NCBI RefSeq assembly: GCF_036320965.1
Contig: NC_092235.1
Coordinates: forward strand, 4,309,994-4,373,993
Reading direction: 5' to 3'
DNA: 64,000 nucleotides
Source of the DNA: Panulirus ornatus
Taxonomy: Eukaryota; Arthropoda; Malacostraca; Decapoda; Palinuridae
Positions 13,476 to 24,884 of this stretch are shown here, piece after piece; within the stretch, counting starts at the first letter, position 1; every line of letters begins with the position of its first letter. The notes under the pieces are model-generated. The model saw only the letters and a program-made list of their open reading frames with translations. It had not been told where the DNA came from and did not search any database. The translations under genes were made by a program, and so were the position numbers.

Positions 13476-15249
13476 TTGCTAAGTTTATCATTTTACAGGT
13501 TCTTCCTTCTCATGTCCTTATGGTGTCTTCCTGTATATGACACCATGGCAGTACCAGGCGCCTTTCTCACGACTCCCCGCGGGGTCCGCCTCGTGAGGGA
13601 CACAGTCTCGGTTAAGTTGGGCCTGGAGGGTCTACCCTACACTTACGATAATCTAGTGAAACTAATGGAGGCCGTACCTCGCTTACGGTCTACCTTACTC
13701 AAGTTTTACACCAGTGCGTCCATCAGAAACTCTAGTGTTGCTCCTCCTCCAACTCTGTTACAACAGTGGACCTGGAAATTGAATAGTACCTGTGTGATTC
13801 TGTATGACATAATGCAAGACATTCAATCTCCAGTAAATACTAATGCCAGGATGAACACGAAAAAGCAAAGGAGAAGCAAGAGAGGTCTGCTTAATTTTGT
13901 AGGGTCCCTCCAATCATATTTGTTTGGTATTGCTACTCAGGAAGAACTTAATTCAGTTAGGAATCAGGTTAGATCCTTAAAATTTCAACAACTTCTTAAC
14001 AACAGGTATATTAAGGCTAAAGCTAAGATCTTAAAACAACATTTTAAATATTTGAATGACATAATGTTAACTGTTAATAACTTGACACAACATGTAGCAC
14101 TACTGTCAAAGTCTCTTAATCCCATATATGCTATAGTGACTATTTCCACACATGTTGATAGTTTACATGCCCAGATCACTTATCATGCACATTATTTCAC
14201 TGGCTTATTGGAAGATGTTAATAATCTGGTAAGCCAAGTTGTCACACCATCATTTTTTCCCTTCTCGGAACTCACACGTATCATTAAACAAGCGATGACG
14301 TAATTCGGTTACACCCCAGCTCTCCCTCTGCATCACGTGACCAGTTATTACTCCTTACTAACGGTTGACGTGATCCTCGAAGCGGTCATTATCCACATAC
14401 CATTCACTGACTCCAATACTTACAGCCTTGTGAACGTCATACCATTATCTTTTAATTATACAAAAGGGTCGCAAAAAACTATCGTCCTTGCTGATAACAT
14501 GAACTTTCTATTATAAAATATTTATTCCTCATTGATTGCACATCTCTCCATGGATGATTTAGCATTGTGCCATAAACCATTGCTTGACAACTTGATTTGC
14601 CCCCACCCCCCCAATACCTTGGTTTTCCATAATTTACAAACAAATTCATGTGAGTACCAACTACTTTTTGGGCATCAACAAAATGTTCTTCGTTCTTCTT
14701 CCTTTAAGGAAATTGTTGTTAATGAACCTTGGATTGAAAGTATGGACCAGTATCACGTACTGTTTTTCCCAGACCCACAAAATGTTCTTCTTCATTGCCC
14801 ACCTAATCATCCCAAATCTTATTTATTTCTGGGACACATTCAGTTAGGACAACATTATCAGTTCCAGTTTCAAATTGTTCGCCACTCATGATCATTATTT
14901 GGGACAAATTGATAGAGCTATCCCGTATATAGAACGAATCCCCCAAAACATCAACTTATCCATCATTAATGAAGTAAATATCCAACACCTTCCATCTATG
15001 GTTCAAGAAGATTTAGATTCTACAATAGATGTTTTGGCTTTTGTACCTTTTAAGTACACTTCTCATATTTCTGGATTTTCAATTATTTCGTTGTCTATTG
15101 CACTCATATTATTATTCATAGTATTCATCTTATATTGTCGTCTACGACATAGGGTGTCTAATATAGAATTCCCTACAGCCACATTGGATGTTCAGAAGGT
15201 AGTTGCAGCAGCACTTCCTTATTTAAGGAGGAATCTAACTCCAGAATAA
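13476..15249 (+). pseudogene. env, fusion-protein type (errantivirus/baculovirus F-like), disrupted
   Basis: The ATG lies 4 nt after pol and is followed by a hydrophobic signal peptide. A furin-type site (RRSKR) at about residue 135 is followed directly by GLLNFVGSLQSYLFG, the position and character of the fusion peptide of the F-protein family. A helical region follows, and near 15066-15135 there is a single transmembrane segment with a short cytoplasmic tail. In-frame stops at 14301 and 14514 and a frameshift near 14885 break the gene. Together the pieces span about 590 codons, a usual size for these envelopes. Description only; it is not expressed as one protein in this copy. Confidence 0.85.
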
Positions 15250-15537
15250 TATGTATTCAATAAGTTGTTTGAATCTTTATTCTTTTCTTTTCATTTAATT
15301 TGCTTACTGATTCTGTTTACACCATACATGATATCCATATATACATCTTTTTGATACTCTTATAATTGTAAAGTGTGCGGTATCTATCTTCTCAAGCATA
15401 CTAGTTGATATAGGAATAACTCTTGTACATACCTACAATTTGCTTATTTCTGTACTCTTATATTCAGTATTATTTCATGTATAAACATAACTTATCATGG
15501 CTGGCAGGAGCTTGAGCCAGGTTGTGGCCGAGCAAAA

Positions 15538-15949
15538 TGTAAGACTCACGCACACTACCATTAATTTTTCATTAGGTATTTGTAATTATCATTTTACTGT
15601 GAGTTACATAGAGTTAGATGCATGTTGCCACGGGCTCACTGTTCCCACGGGCTACTGTTAATCAGGATGTTTGAACACGTAAGAGCTGATCTGTTATTTG
15701 AACACGTTGTTGAATGGGTGTTGACGGACTCCCATATAACCCCTGTCAGTGTGACCTGAGGGGACACACTGGCCAGCATCGTCACACTGTTCACTAGAGT
15801 GTGTCGTAGTGTGTCATAAGACTATAGCCCAGAGTACTACAGATGGACGTACACGTTTTGTTGTAATAAATCTACAAAGGCCGCCTGATCTTCATTGAGT
15901 ACCACAGACGAAGAAGACCTGATTTCCTTCCTCTCAACTCAACCTTACA
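15538..15949 (+). repeat. 3' LTR
   Basis: Begins TGTAAGACTCACG, ends CTCAACCTTACA, with AATAAA at 15865-15870. It is preceded by only a short purine-rich GAGCAAAA. It differs from the 5' LTR at about 12 sites. Confidence 0.95.
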
Positions 15950-16014
15950 AATATACTTACAGAGTTAAGAGACGAAACAACAGGAGCGTAATACTCTCTC
16001 CATAATATACAAAT

Positions 16015-16017
<3 letters not shown>

Positions 16018-16052
<35 letters not shown>
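16018..16052. repeat. (CA)n microsatellite
   Basis: CA repeat directly before the 345-bp conserved block; the second copy of the block also follows a CA run (43538-43579). Confidence 0.97.
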
Positions 16053-16054
<2 letters not shown>

Positions 16055-16397
16055 AGCGCCAGGCTGGAGGCGGGGCATCGTGACGTCACAGGCAAGTCCC
16101 TCCCCCCGCCAGATCCAAACATGTGTTGTGTCTGGTGATGGCGGTTCAAGATTTCCCACATTTATATTGATCTTTACATTATCATCCACTCCCAAAGTCA
16201 CCTGGCATTCTTGTGTTTCAACAACAGACGTGATATATGCAACACCAGGCAAACATTGTACCATTATCTGATAGGTTAATTGGTGCACAATCAAGAACCA
16301 GTGAATTTCATCGCCGCCATAAGTAAGTAAGGAAGGTGACTTTAATGATGATAAATACGACCTGGTATGGCTGTGTCTACACACTACCGCCATCTGG
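16053..16397 (-). other. 345-bp block duplicated without visible mismatch at 43586-43930 (open minus-strand frame)
   Basis: By eye this block is identical to 43586-43930, while the flanks of both copies are clearly diverged. On the minus strand a frame is open through the whole block in both copies. It contains SLKSPSLLTYGGDEIHWF, QECQVTLGVDDNVKININVG and TTHVWIWRGEGLACDV. I do not recognise the protein; the WxWxG-like core could belong to an immunoglobulin-like fold, but this is a guess. It could be an exon, a recent duplication or a gene-conversion tract. In the 16-kb copy the block ends GCGCTG before a GT repeat, a possible splice donor; the 43-kb copy lacks this. Confidence 0.6.
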
Positions 16398-16960
16398 TCA
16401 ACATTGTACATACCAACATTTAAATACAATTATTTGAACGTAAACCTTCCAGCTGCATTATTTCATTAGAGTCCATTCATATACGTCATATAAACACACA
16501 CCTTGAAAGTACATTAGTTACATAGAACTTGTGCAACCGTCATTAAAACTCGAACTTTTAAGTCCGTCATTTTGAAAATTCTGCCAAACAACTGCGAACT
16601 TTTTCGAGTCGTCAAATTGCAGCAGTTGTATGAACTGCTTCGTTTAATTGAATAATTTTAAAGTTAATTGATTTAGTGATATCCTTTGAAGCCTGTCCTT
16701 TAAGCATGAAGCTTTAAGTCTCACTTGATATAAACATAACCTTTGATTTCCATCTCTGGTGAGGAAGTTTGTACAATCTATCAAACTCCATCATTGATGC
16801 CAACTTTTAAATCCCTCAACTTAGCTGGGTCACACATTCCCTGGCTGCCACTCACACTTTGTCATTTTCAACTGTGTTGACAACGCTCTCATTCATTCGT
16901 CATTTGGATCGTCTCATTGATATTCCATTCATAAACTTCAATTGATAAAAGGATTAGTGA
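16360..16960 (+). repeat. Dispersed repeat R2, copy a
   Basis: Starts in GGCTGTGTCTACACACTACC and runs to TCTCATTGATATTCCATTC. It is similar to 43896-44440 (continuing after a 30-bp array to 44760) and to 61140-61810. No coding sense seen. Confidence 0.75.
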
Positions 16961-16964
16961 TAAC

Positions 16965-17565
16965 ACCTCATCCACTCTGGCTGAGGTACATGCAGTCTGT
17001 GAGGGTCTTCAGATTGCTATAGAGAAATGTAAAGATACATATTTGTTTGTGGACAGTAGAAGTACACTGAAGGCCTGGCATAGTAAGCAGCCATGTAACT
17101 GCCAGTGTTAACATTTGTAAACGTTTGGTTATAGTATTGCAAGATATATAATGTGATGTACAGTTTATATGGATCCCATCATATGTAGGGAGTCACCGTA
17201 ATGAAGTGGCTGATGGGTTGGCATAGGAATGATAGAAAATGAAATGAAAAGAATAAGAGAAGAATGGGAAAATGTAAGTATAGGTGTAATTGCTGAACAT
17301 AGTGAGACTTTACAACATGATTCATATGTGTTAACACCAATGTAACTTATGAGGCAAACCTTGCATGTGTGGATAATGTGTTAACGAGATTAAGACTCGG
17401 GTATTAATATTATTGGCAGTTAAGTGGAGGGACTGGTCGACCATGTCAACTTCGCCACATGAGGGATGGGCATACATTACAACATTATGTTTTAGGTCAT
17501 GAAAAATTCAGCCACACAGAAACAATGAAATTAGCAATATAAAGAACAAGTTTGTTAGACGATTG
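16965..17565 (+). pseudogene. I-type LINE RNase H and C-terminal remnant
   Basis: Reads LAEVHAVCEGLQIAIEKC ... FVDSRSTLKAW, then IWIPSYVGSHRNEVADGLA with a stop, then RLRLGY and RHMRDGHTLQHYVLGHE. These fit the RNase H domain (AE...; DS.S.L.A; WIP.HVG..GNE.AD.LA) and the segment after it in I-type non-LTR elements. Frames change several times, so it is a decayed fragment without RT. Confidence 0.75.
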
Positions 17566-17744
17566 ATAATGGTATGATTAATAACATTCTTGCACAATAC
17601 AAAGAATTTGCACCAAGGTTGTAACATCCTTGTAATGAGTTCAGGGGTTTTAAAATGAGGGCCATTGTTTGTTTGTTTTCTTTGAACTGAACATATCTAC
17701 ACAAAAGGTATGATGTTTGTAAATATTTTGTTGTAAATCCCACT

Positions 17745-18945
17745 GTGGGATGATGAAGATGAGGAGGGGAGTAGTATACTGCCCGGTCCTGGGGTATGAT
17801 GAAGATGAGGAGGGGAGTAGTATACTGCCCCGTCCTGGGGTATGATGAAGATGAGGAGGGGAGTAGTATAATACCCGGTCCTGGGGTAAGATGAAGATGA
17901 GGAGGGGAGTAGTATACTGCCAAGTCCTGGGGTATAATGAAGATGAGGAGGGGAGTAGTATACTGCCCCGTCCTGGGGTATGATGAAGATGAGGAGGGGA
18001 GTAGTATACTGCCAAGTCCTGGGGTATAATGAAGATGAGGAAGGGAGTAGTATAATACCCGGTCCGGGGGTATGATGAAGATGAGGAAGGGAGTAGTATA
18101 CTGCCCCGTCCTGGGGTATGATAAAGATGAGGAGGGGAGTAGTATACTGCCCCGTCCTGGGGTATGATGAAGATGAGGAGGGGAGTAGTATACTGCCCCG
18201 TCCTGGGGTATGATGAAGATGAGGAAGGGAGTAGTATACTGCCCCGTCCTGGGGAATGATGAAGATGAGGAGGAGAGTAGTATACTGCCCCGTCCTGGGG
18301 TATGATGAAGATGAGGAGGAGAGTAGTATACTGCCAAGTCCTGGGGTATGATGAAGATGAGGAAGGGAGTAGTATAATACCCGGTCCGGGGGTATGATGA
18401 AGATGAGGAAGGGAGTAGTATACTGCCCCGTCCTGGGGAATGATAAAGATGAGGAGGGGAGTAGTATAATACCCGGTCTGGGGTATGATGAAGATGAGGA
18501 GGGGAGTAGTATAATACCCGGTCCTGGGGTATGATGAAGATGAGGAGGGGAGTAGTATAATACCCGGTCCTGGGGTATGATGAAGATGAGGAAGGGAGTA
18601 GTATACTGCCCGTCCTGGGGTATGATGAAGATGAGGAAGGGAGTAGTATACTGCCCCGTCCTGGGGAATGATAAAGATGAGGAAGGGAGTAGTATACTGC
18701 CCCGTCCTGGGGAATGATAAAGATGAGGAGGGGAGTAGTATAATACCCGGTCTGGGGTATGATGAAGATGAGGAGGGGAGTAGTATAATACCCGGTCCTG
18801 GGGTATGATGAAGATGAGGAGGGGAGTAGTATACTGCCCGTCCTGGGGTATGATGAAGATGAGGAGGGGAGTAGTATACTACACGGTCCGGGGTATGATG
18901 AAGATGAGGAGGGGAGTAGTATACTGCCCCGTCCTGGGGTATGTC
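17745..18945. repeat. 46-bp tandem satellite
   Basis: About 26 units of TGATGAAGATGAGGAGGGGA followed by GTAGTATACTGCCCCGTCCT and GGGGTA. Variants are CTGCCCCGTCC, AATACCCGGTCC and CTGCCAAGTCC in a mixed order. A long minus-strand frame through it is a result of the repeat, not a gene. Confidence 0.95.
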
Positions 18946-19024
18946 GATATGTCAACATGTATTTCAATTCAATTCAATCCCAAGATGACTCCAGAAAGAT
19001 CTTAACAGTGTATCGTTATACAGT

Positions 19025-19420
19025 GAACAATGGGCAGTGATGTATGCTGTAGGTATATGCAACTGCAACACGTTGTGCACAAAGCAGGCAAACTAAGTAC
19101 CATCTTAAGATGAGGAAATAAAACTAATGTACGTAATAAGACTAACAGGCAACTTGGCGTCATGTGTTAGTAGCAAGAATGAACAGGTAATATTACAGCT
19201 ATAGTTAGTCACACACCACTTACATTATGACGTACAGGTTTGGTCATTACAGAGTGTAGATGAATACCTATGTTAGTATAAAGAGAAACATGACAATCAA
19301 TACCTGGCATTAGAATGATCTCATATGAAGACATTAAGATAACAAGGACACATGAAGGGTACAGAGTGAGGGGCGATATGATAGTGGTTTAGCAAATCAG
19401 GAATGTTTCTTAATGCAAGC
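19025..19420 (+). pseudogene. CR1-like LINE RT C-terminal remnant, second copy
   Basis: Inverted relative to the copy at 4230-4740 and sharing long near-identical runs, such as AATATTACCTGTTCATTCTT in reverse complement. The frame near 19336-19390 reads EDIKITRTHEGYRVRGDMI, which fits the YEERL..T.L..L..RR.RGDMI segment of CR1-like LINEs. It has an internal deletion compared with the 4-kb copy. Confidence 0.6.
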
Positions 19421-19461
19421 TAGACCATACATTCTAATACTAAAAAGGTAGACCTTTATTA

Positions 19462-19650
19462 ACATTAGTTTCATATGTATAATAATCTTTGATAAGTATA
19501 CTGTCAGAGAACATCATCATGAGCAGTAGATGTAATATTGGACTAATCTTCCTCACATTAGTTTCATATGTATAATAATCTTTGATAAGTATACTGTCAG
19601 AGAACATCATCATGAGCAGTAGATGTAATATTGGACTAATCCTCCTCCTC
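19462..19650. repeat. 93-bp tandem duplication
   Basis: Two nearly identical 93-bp units starting with ACATTAGTTTCATATG at 19462 and 19555. Confidence 0.9.
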
Positions 19651-19739
19651 TGTCCTTTAATTCCTACTGTCACATTTTGATTTATATAAGTAATGGAAGG
19701 GCAAGTCACAGCCTAGACAAATTCAATTTCTCATAGGTC

Positions 19740-20686
19740 AACCGCCTTGCCGTGGTGACTTATCATTCCCGGTGTAACCACTTACGGCTGGAGTCCGGTA
19801 ACACCAATCAATAGTTGCATTTGACAAACACAGCAAAATGGCTGGGTTCAAAAGCGTGTTCTGCACTTCAACTGACTAATTATATTATAAGGATAAAGAT
19901 AATTACAGACCATAAATATCACTTGCAAGGATCAAGCCAGAGATGAAGCATATATAACTAGAAGGGTTAAGGAAACAAAGATGGTGAAATACTTTGACCC
20001 GGGATCAGTAGCACCTGTGGTAATGGACACACCTTTGTAATGCTTGATCACTTACAACTGATCAACTTTAATACGAAAGTTTTAAGTATCGCCCAACAGG
20101 GGAACTTTGTACAAATATTCAGAGATAACATATCTCTGTTGGATAGACGTCATATCTTGGAAATATCTCTACCTGGGACGTGTAACACTTGTGTGGATAG
20201 ACACAACTTTGTAATGCATGATCCATTACACGAAATGAACTTCACTAACGAAGAGTTATACAACGCGTCGTTGGGGAACATATCTCTACTGAATGATCAT
20301 ATTAGGTCTTGCATGGCATTTGTTTGTAGTAAACCTGAAAAAATGATGCTTAGAGAAAAGGAACATAATGGTAAATTATTTGTTAAAAGTTGAAAAGCTC
20401 TTATCTTAAACTAGTGGTTTTGTGTTGGGTTATCTTTTAGACATCTACAGGAGAACATAGTCTGTGGTTTGCTATCATAAATTGATATATTCTCAACGCC
20501 TTTCATCAGTTTTTCGACGCCTTTACAGATTTTGGCTTAACGATCTTGGCTACAATATGCAGCACAATACATACTTATTACAAAATAAAAAACATTTATC
20601 ACAATCGTCATTATATTTCTTACCGGAATCTTTAAGCTTTCAGTAGCATTTTTAAGTACATAACACATTCATCTGCCTCATTTACA

Positions 20687-20762
<76 letters not shown>

Positions 20763-20900
20763 AGTGTATATGAACATGTTTTATATTATTTATCTGAATT
20801 TAAAGTTCATTATGATATCCGTGTAGACAAAATACTAAACGATACCACAAGATATGTACAGTTACTAAAAGATTATTCTGAACCTCTACCATGTTATGAC
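19740..20900 (+). repeat. Dispersed repeat R1, copy b
   Basis: The best-preserved copy of the coding-like part of R1. It is interrupted by (TA)n at 20692-20760. Its 3' side (ATGATATCCGTGTAGACAAAA) also matches 43280-43310. Confidence 0.75.
20040..20393 (+). pseudogene. R1-encoded protein fragment with internal repeat
   Basis: A 117-codon open frame, unrecognised. Two segments repeat inside it: HTFVMLDHLQLINF (its start precedes the ATG) and HNFVMHDPLHEMNF, each near a CGNG/CVDR pair and followed by NISLL-like strings. The minus-strand copy at 40545-40796 carries the same sequence (GNGHTFVMLDHLQLINF) and extends further N-terminal. At about 20005 the frame upstream is shifted relative to that copy, so this is part of a longer broken gene. 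Five copies in 64 kb show that it is an amplified family. Confidence 0.45.
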
Positions 20901-21571
20901 ACACTCGACCCTGGCCTCCTGACCTGCCAGTTATTCTGTAGCTTGTGATTACCAGAACGTGTTTCAGTGTATCTCTCTACACAATGTGCTTAACCACACA
21001 AATAAAGCAGTATGAGCTATATAGTTATATGATTATAAGAAATGATAACCCGAAGCATGATATCCAAGAGATGTTTACAAGATAATGTGTATCATTATAG
21101 CGGTGTAGCTGACGTCAGCACCGCGTCACGTGTTAGAAAAGATAATGTGTGATAGCAGGGTAGTGGCTGTTATGGTGGTATGATATCTTATGGTCAGCAA
21201 GTGTTGGACTGCAATACAAGGCTGACCTTCATGATAGATGGAGGAGGAGGTATATCAATACAATAGTATTTAAGTAATCACACGACTTGCAATCACTGAA
21301 TTCTCAGATCCATATTACAAAGTTGTCATTATATAGTATGGGTTCATGTGTAATGGTTTATTGTATGTTGCAGAAGGTGAACACGTTTAGCCAGCGGTGA
21401 ATTAACTTATATTTCCCTCAATACTTAGTGTAAGCAGCCGCTGTTGTTATGACACAATATAAGCTGTCAGTCATGGACGCTCACACATTCAGGGTTAAAG
21501 CCTGTCCAGCGAGGCCCCTCATATCTTGCCATGATGCCATCTTGGCTCACGTGAGCGATACCCGTGCTCGG
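20901..21571. other. No recognised gene
   Basis: Mixed sequence without a convincing ORF, repeat or RNA gene. Confidence 0.5.
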
Positions 21572-21701
21572 CTACGGCTGGCCATGTTGTGGGGCTGAGC
21601 TTCCCTGACAAGTGCAGTCCACACACTCCAGCCATGATATGGCAGGATGTGGCACGAGCCTAGTGTGTGGACGGTTGTGAAACCCAGTGTTTACAACACT
21701 A

Positions 21702-21760
<59 letters not shown>

Positions 21761-22197
21761 ACGAGATGTCTTGCACGAGGAGGACTGGCGTGTGGTCAGG
21801 GTAGAGTAAGCGTTCACTGAAGGAAGCAGCAGGACCTCCTCCAGTACCTCTATATATTTCCTGGCTGTGAACCGTCCTGGACCAACATCTGCCAGCAACA
21901 CCACCTGCGTGAAGCCATCCTGTGCCAGGTGTGCCACTTCCCCGGGTTCCAGCCACATGTGCGGCTTCATATGTGGCATGATACATGATGATGATTGATG
22001 AGACATATCATCCTGGTATGGAGGGATGAGTTATCCCTGTGTGGGACAATATTACACATGCGCTACATTACGCTGAACTGTCTACATAATGAGTAGAAAA
22101 ACGTGGCCTAAGATACAGGGCAATAATCTATTATTGATAAAGAATTGATCATATTCTTAATTAATAACCTAAACCTGCACCAGTGAGGGGAATGCCT

Positions 22198-22278
<81 letters not shown>

Positions 22279-22441
22279 TATGTTAACCGTCACACTCCAG
22301 TATTTCTGGAAGCGTCAGTCAGAAGTAAACGTGTTTTCGTCACACAAGACAACGTGATCCCAGAAGCCAGTATCTTTATCACAATATTCAGGTTCATATT
22401 CCCTTCTCTTCTCCATGTTTAAGTTACTCAGAAGCTGGTGT

Positions 22442-22514
<73 letters not shown>

Positions 22515-22570
22515 GCTGTGTCAGTCCTTGGAGTGAAGTCTGTTTTCGGACAGTGTGAGTGAGGGGCGCA
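21572..22570 (-). pseudogene. Tc1/mariner transposase relic cut by microsatellites
   Basis: On the minus strand the segment reads VGPGRFTARKYIEVLEEVLL (two frames) and LLVQDISS, the GR...Y...LEE.LLPSV...LVQDN.. part of a Tc1/mariner catalytic domain. Farther along, 22290-22400 and 22530-22570 resemble 24940-25140 of the better Tc1 copy (GACGTTCTCCCA and TCTGTTTCGGACAG regions). (GT)n at 21705-21759, (GA)n at 22203-22278 and (GT)n at 22436-22514 split it. Non-functional. Confidence 0.7.
22203..22278. repeat. (GA)n microsatellite
   Basis: About 76 bp of GA inside the Tc1 relic. Confidence 0.98.
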
Positions 22571-23326
22571 TCATCATCATCAGAGATGAATCATTATGCC
22601 AATAATTAGGGCGAGGCTAACCTGACCTCAGGTCTCATCACAACACGGTATGGCGTAGTGATGGTCTGTGTTTAATATTAGTATACTGAACTGATGGTAC
22701 TAGTGAGTAATGGGTAAATGGGGGAAATTTCTCTTAACTTAGTGTGAAAATAAAAGAATAAACAAAACTAAATACCAGACGAGGATAACAATATATACAC
22801 ACAACAAAATTCCCTTAACACAAAGATGAAATTAACCAAAGCTGTTGCCCATGTACTATGTGATATGAAAATATCACACAAAAACAATAAAATACAAAGA
22901 AGAAAATGCAAGGCTAAGATAATATAAGCAAAGAAAAAAGAAAGAGAACTAGAAAATATTGAAGTTCTCATACATGAAAATGAAATATAGACTAGGCTGT
23001 CCATCCTACAACAGATTAACATATAAGAGGAAATTTAAATCATAAATTTTACATCTTACATTATCAGATAAAGAGACAAAAAAAATAATGTATGCAAAAT
23101 ATGAATAAAGTGTATACTTATATGAAATTATGTAGTTAATGACGCCAATAGAACAAGCACTAACATCCAAGAATATAATAATCTATGCAAATATAAAGTA
23201 AGACATCAAATAATGTTCCAGCAAAAGAAGGATGGGATGAATCAAAGACAAATTGATAATAAACAACCACATTTTTCTACAAAGTCAACAACAAACAAAG
23301 GCGAAGGTTTTAGATATGAGGAAGTA
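22571..23326. other. AT-rich DNA; end matches 58.56-58.67 kb
   Basis: No gene seen. The last 100 bp (GATGGGATGAATC...ACAACCACATTTTTCTACAA) match 58558-58670, so the Tc1 element inserted in, or beside, a dispersed repeat. Confidence 0.55.
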
Positions 23327-24844
23327 CACACAGCAAAAAAACTATCGCGCGTTTTTTGTACGAAACAAAATGACGCACCAGACGTGGAATAATGGAACAG
23401 TCAACATTTTCCTGTGAGATGGTGGTAGCCCTGATGTCCCTGCCTGTGGGTGTCCTCACCTATGTAATGGCAACGATATATCCTTCCGTATGTAGTACAG
23501 TAGATGGGATACGTAAATTGAGCATGTAAATGTAATATTCTGCACAGTAAGGCATATTGCAGTAATCATTATCTCTTGCAAAGTGTCAAATTCGTGGTGT
23601 AAAATAATATACTACATGGTAACTACGACACCCTGCTTCATACCGGCGGTGATTTATCTGTCTGCTGGTTTAGATTAATCAGCAACCTCACGTAATATGT
23701 AGTATCACCTGTGTGACTGATAACAGTATGTCACAAACCTGGCACCACATCATAGTATTTAGTAAACCAACATGAAAAGTAATGACTCTTTTCATGGATC
23801 TGCATTAGTTAACTTCCCTTTAACAGTGAAAATCAGATTTCTATATAACATGACCATAGACATGTTGTTGGAGGTTAAGGAAGTAATCTTTGACTGTAAA
23901 TTTTATTATTTCAATACTTGGTATAACCTCGTCCCGTTGCCAACACTTCATTGAGCCTTCGAGGCATGGATGCCACTAACGTCTGCGTTAAGTTCCTACC
24001 AGAAGGGCTTCGTAGATGTTCCCATGCTTGTAAAGCATCATTTACGACTGTAGCACGACATCGATGTTGTCGGTCAGGCAGGCCTTTCTGCATGGCCGCC
24101 CATACGTGCTCTATCGGGATGAGATTAAGCGATTTTGCAGGATGTGGCAACACTGTTATACGTAGATGGCGAGCATGCCACGCCTTTACAACCTTGGATG
24201 TGTGAACTGGGCTGTTATCTTGGACGAGGTAAAATGGCTCCGGCTCTGGAAACAGCATAGCCCCCACTGAAGGTAGCAGGACCTCCTCCAGTATCTCAAC
24301 GTATCTAGGTCCGGTCAAGTGGCCAGGCCCGACATCCACCAACTCACCGACACCAGCACCATGGATGGATCCAACCAAATAGTCCTGCACTGACGCGCGC
24401 GCCCACTCCTCCTGCTACCCACCACATGTTGTGTCTCGTATCTGGTTATATAAAATGTATAAAATTACATAAGACACACGTGTGTCTTAATCATATTAGT
24501 GCAACTGTTGCTGCAATATAGATTAAGATAATAACTAAGTAAATTAGAAAATATTAACTAACTTGATATATAATAATTATTTATTATGATATCACATCGT
24601 AAATGGAGATTATTGCTACAGTATTTACATATGCCGTATAAAGTGATCATGATCACTGTTAGTCACTTAAAAAATAATGAGTGTGCATAACTCAAATGTA
24701 ATACTGCAGCACAACAGGACGTTTCAAGCAGCAAACGACTGTGGTGGCCGTGGCACCATGGTTTCAAAGCACTTCCGGAACGGTTGTTCATGTTGGCCTC
24801 ACCATAAATTGTCATTATAAAATGGAAAATATGTTATATAGCAT

Positions 24845-24884
<40 letters not shown>

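Larger units (their letters stand above)
6422..15949 (+). mobile_element. Env-bearing Ty3/gypsy (Metaviridae) provirus, decayed
   Basis: A 9.5-kb element with two 412-bp LTRs (TG...CA), a PBS-like site, gag with a CCHC knuckle, protease, RT with YLDD, RNase H, DDE integrase, and an env of the insect errantivirus/baculovirus-F type. The gene order LTR-gag-pro-RT-RH-IN-env-LTR fits the Ty3/gypsy clade. By eye the LTRs differ at about 12 positions (roughly 97% identity), so it is not very recent. Several stops and frameshifts in gag, pol and env make it non-functional. No target-site duplication is seen; both flanks belong to the same host repeat (see findings). Confidence 0.95.

Noticed and set aside
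6417..15955. 4-6 bp target-site duplication around the LTRs
   Set aside because: CCTCA on the left and AATAT on the right do not match.
17555..18967. 470-codon minus-strand frame
   Set aside because: Nearly all of it is the 46-bp satellite; residues follow the repeat.
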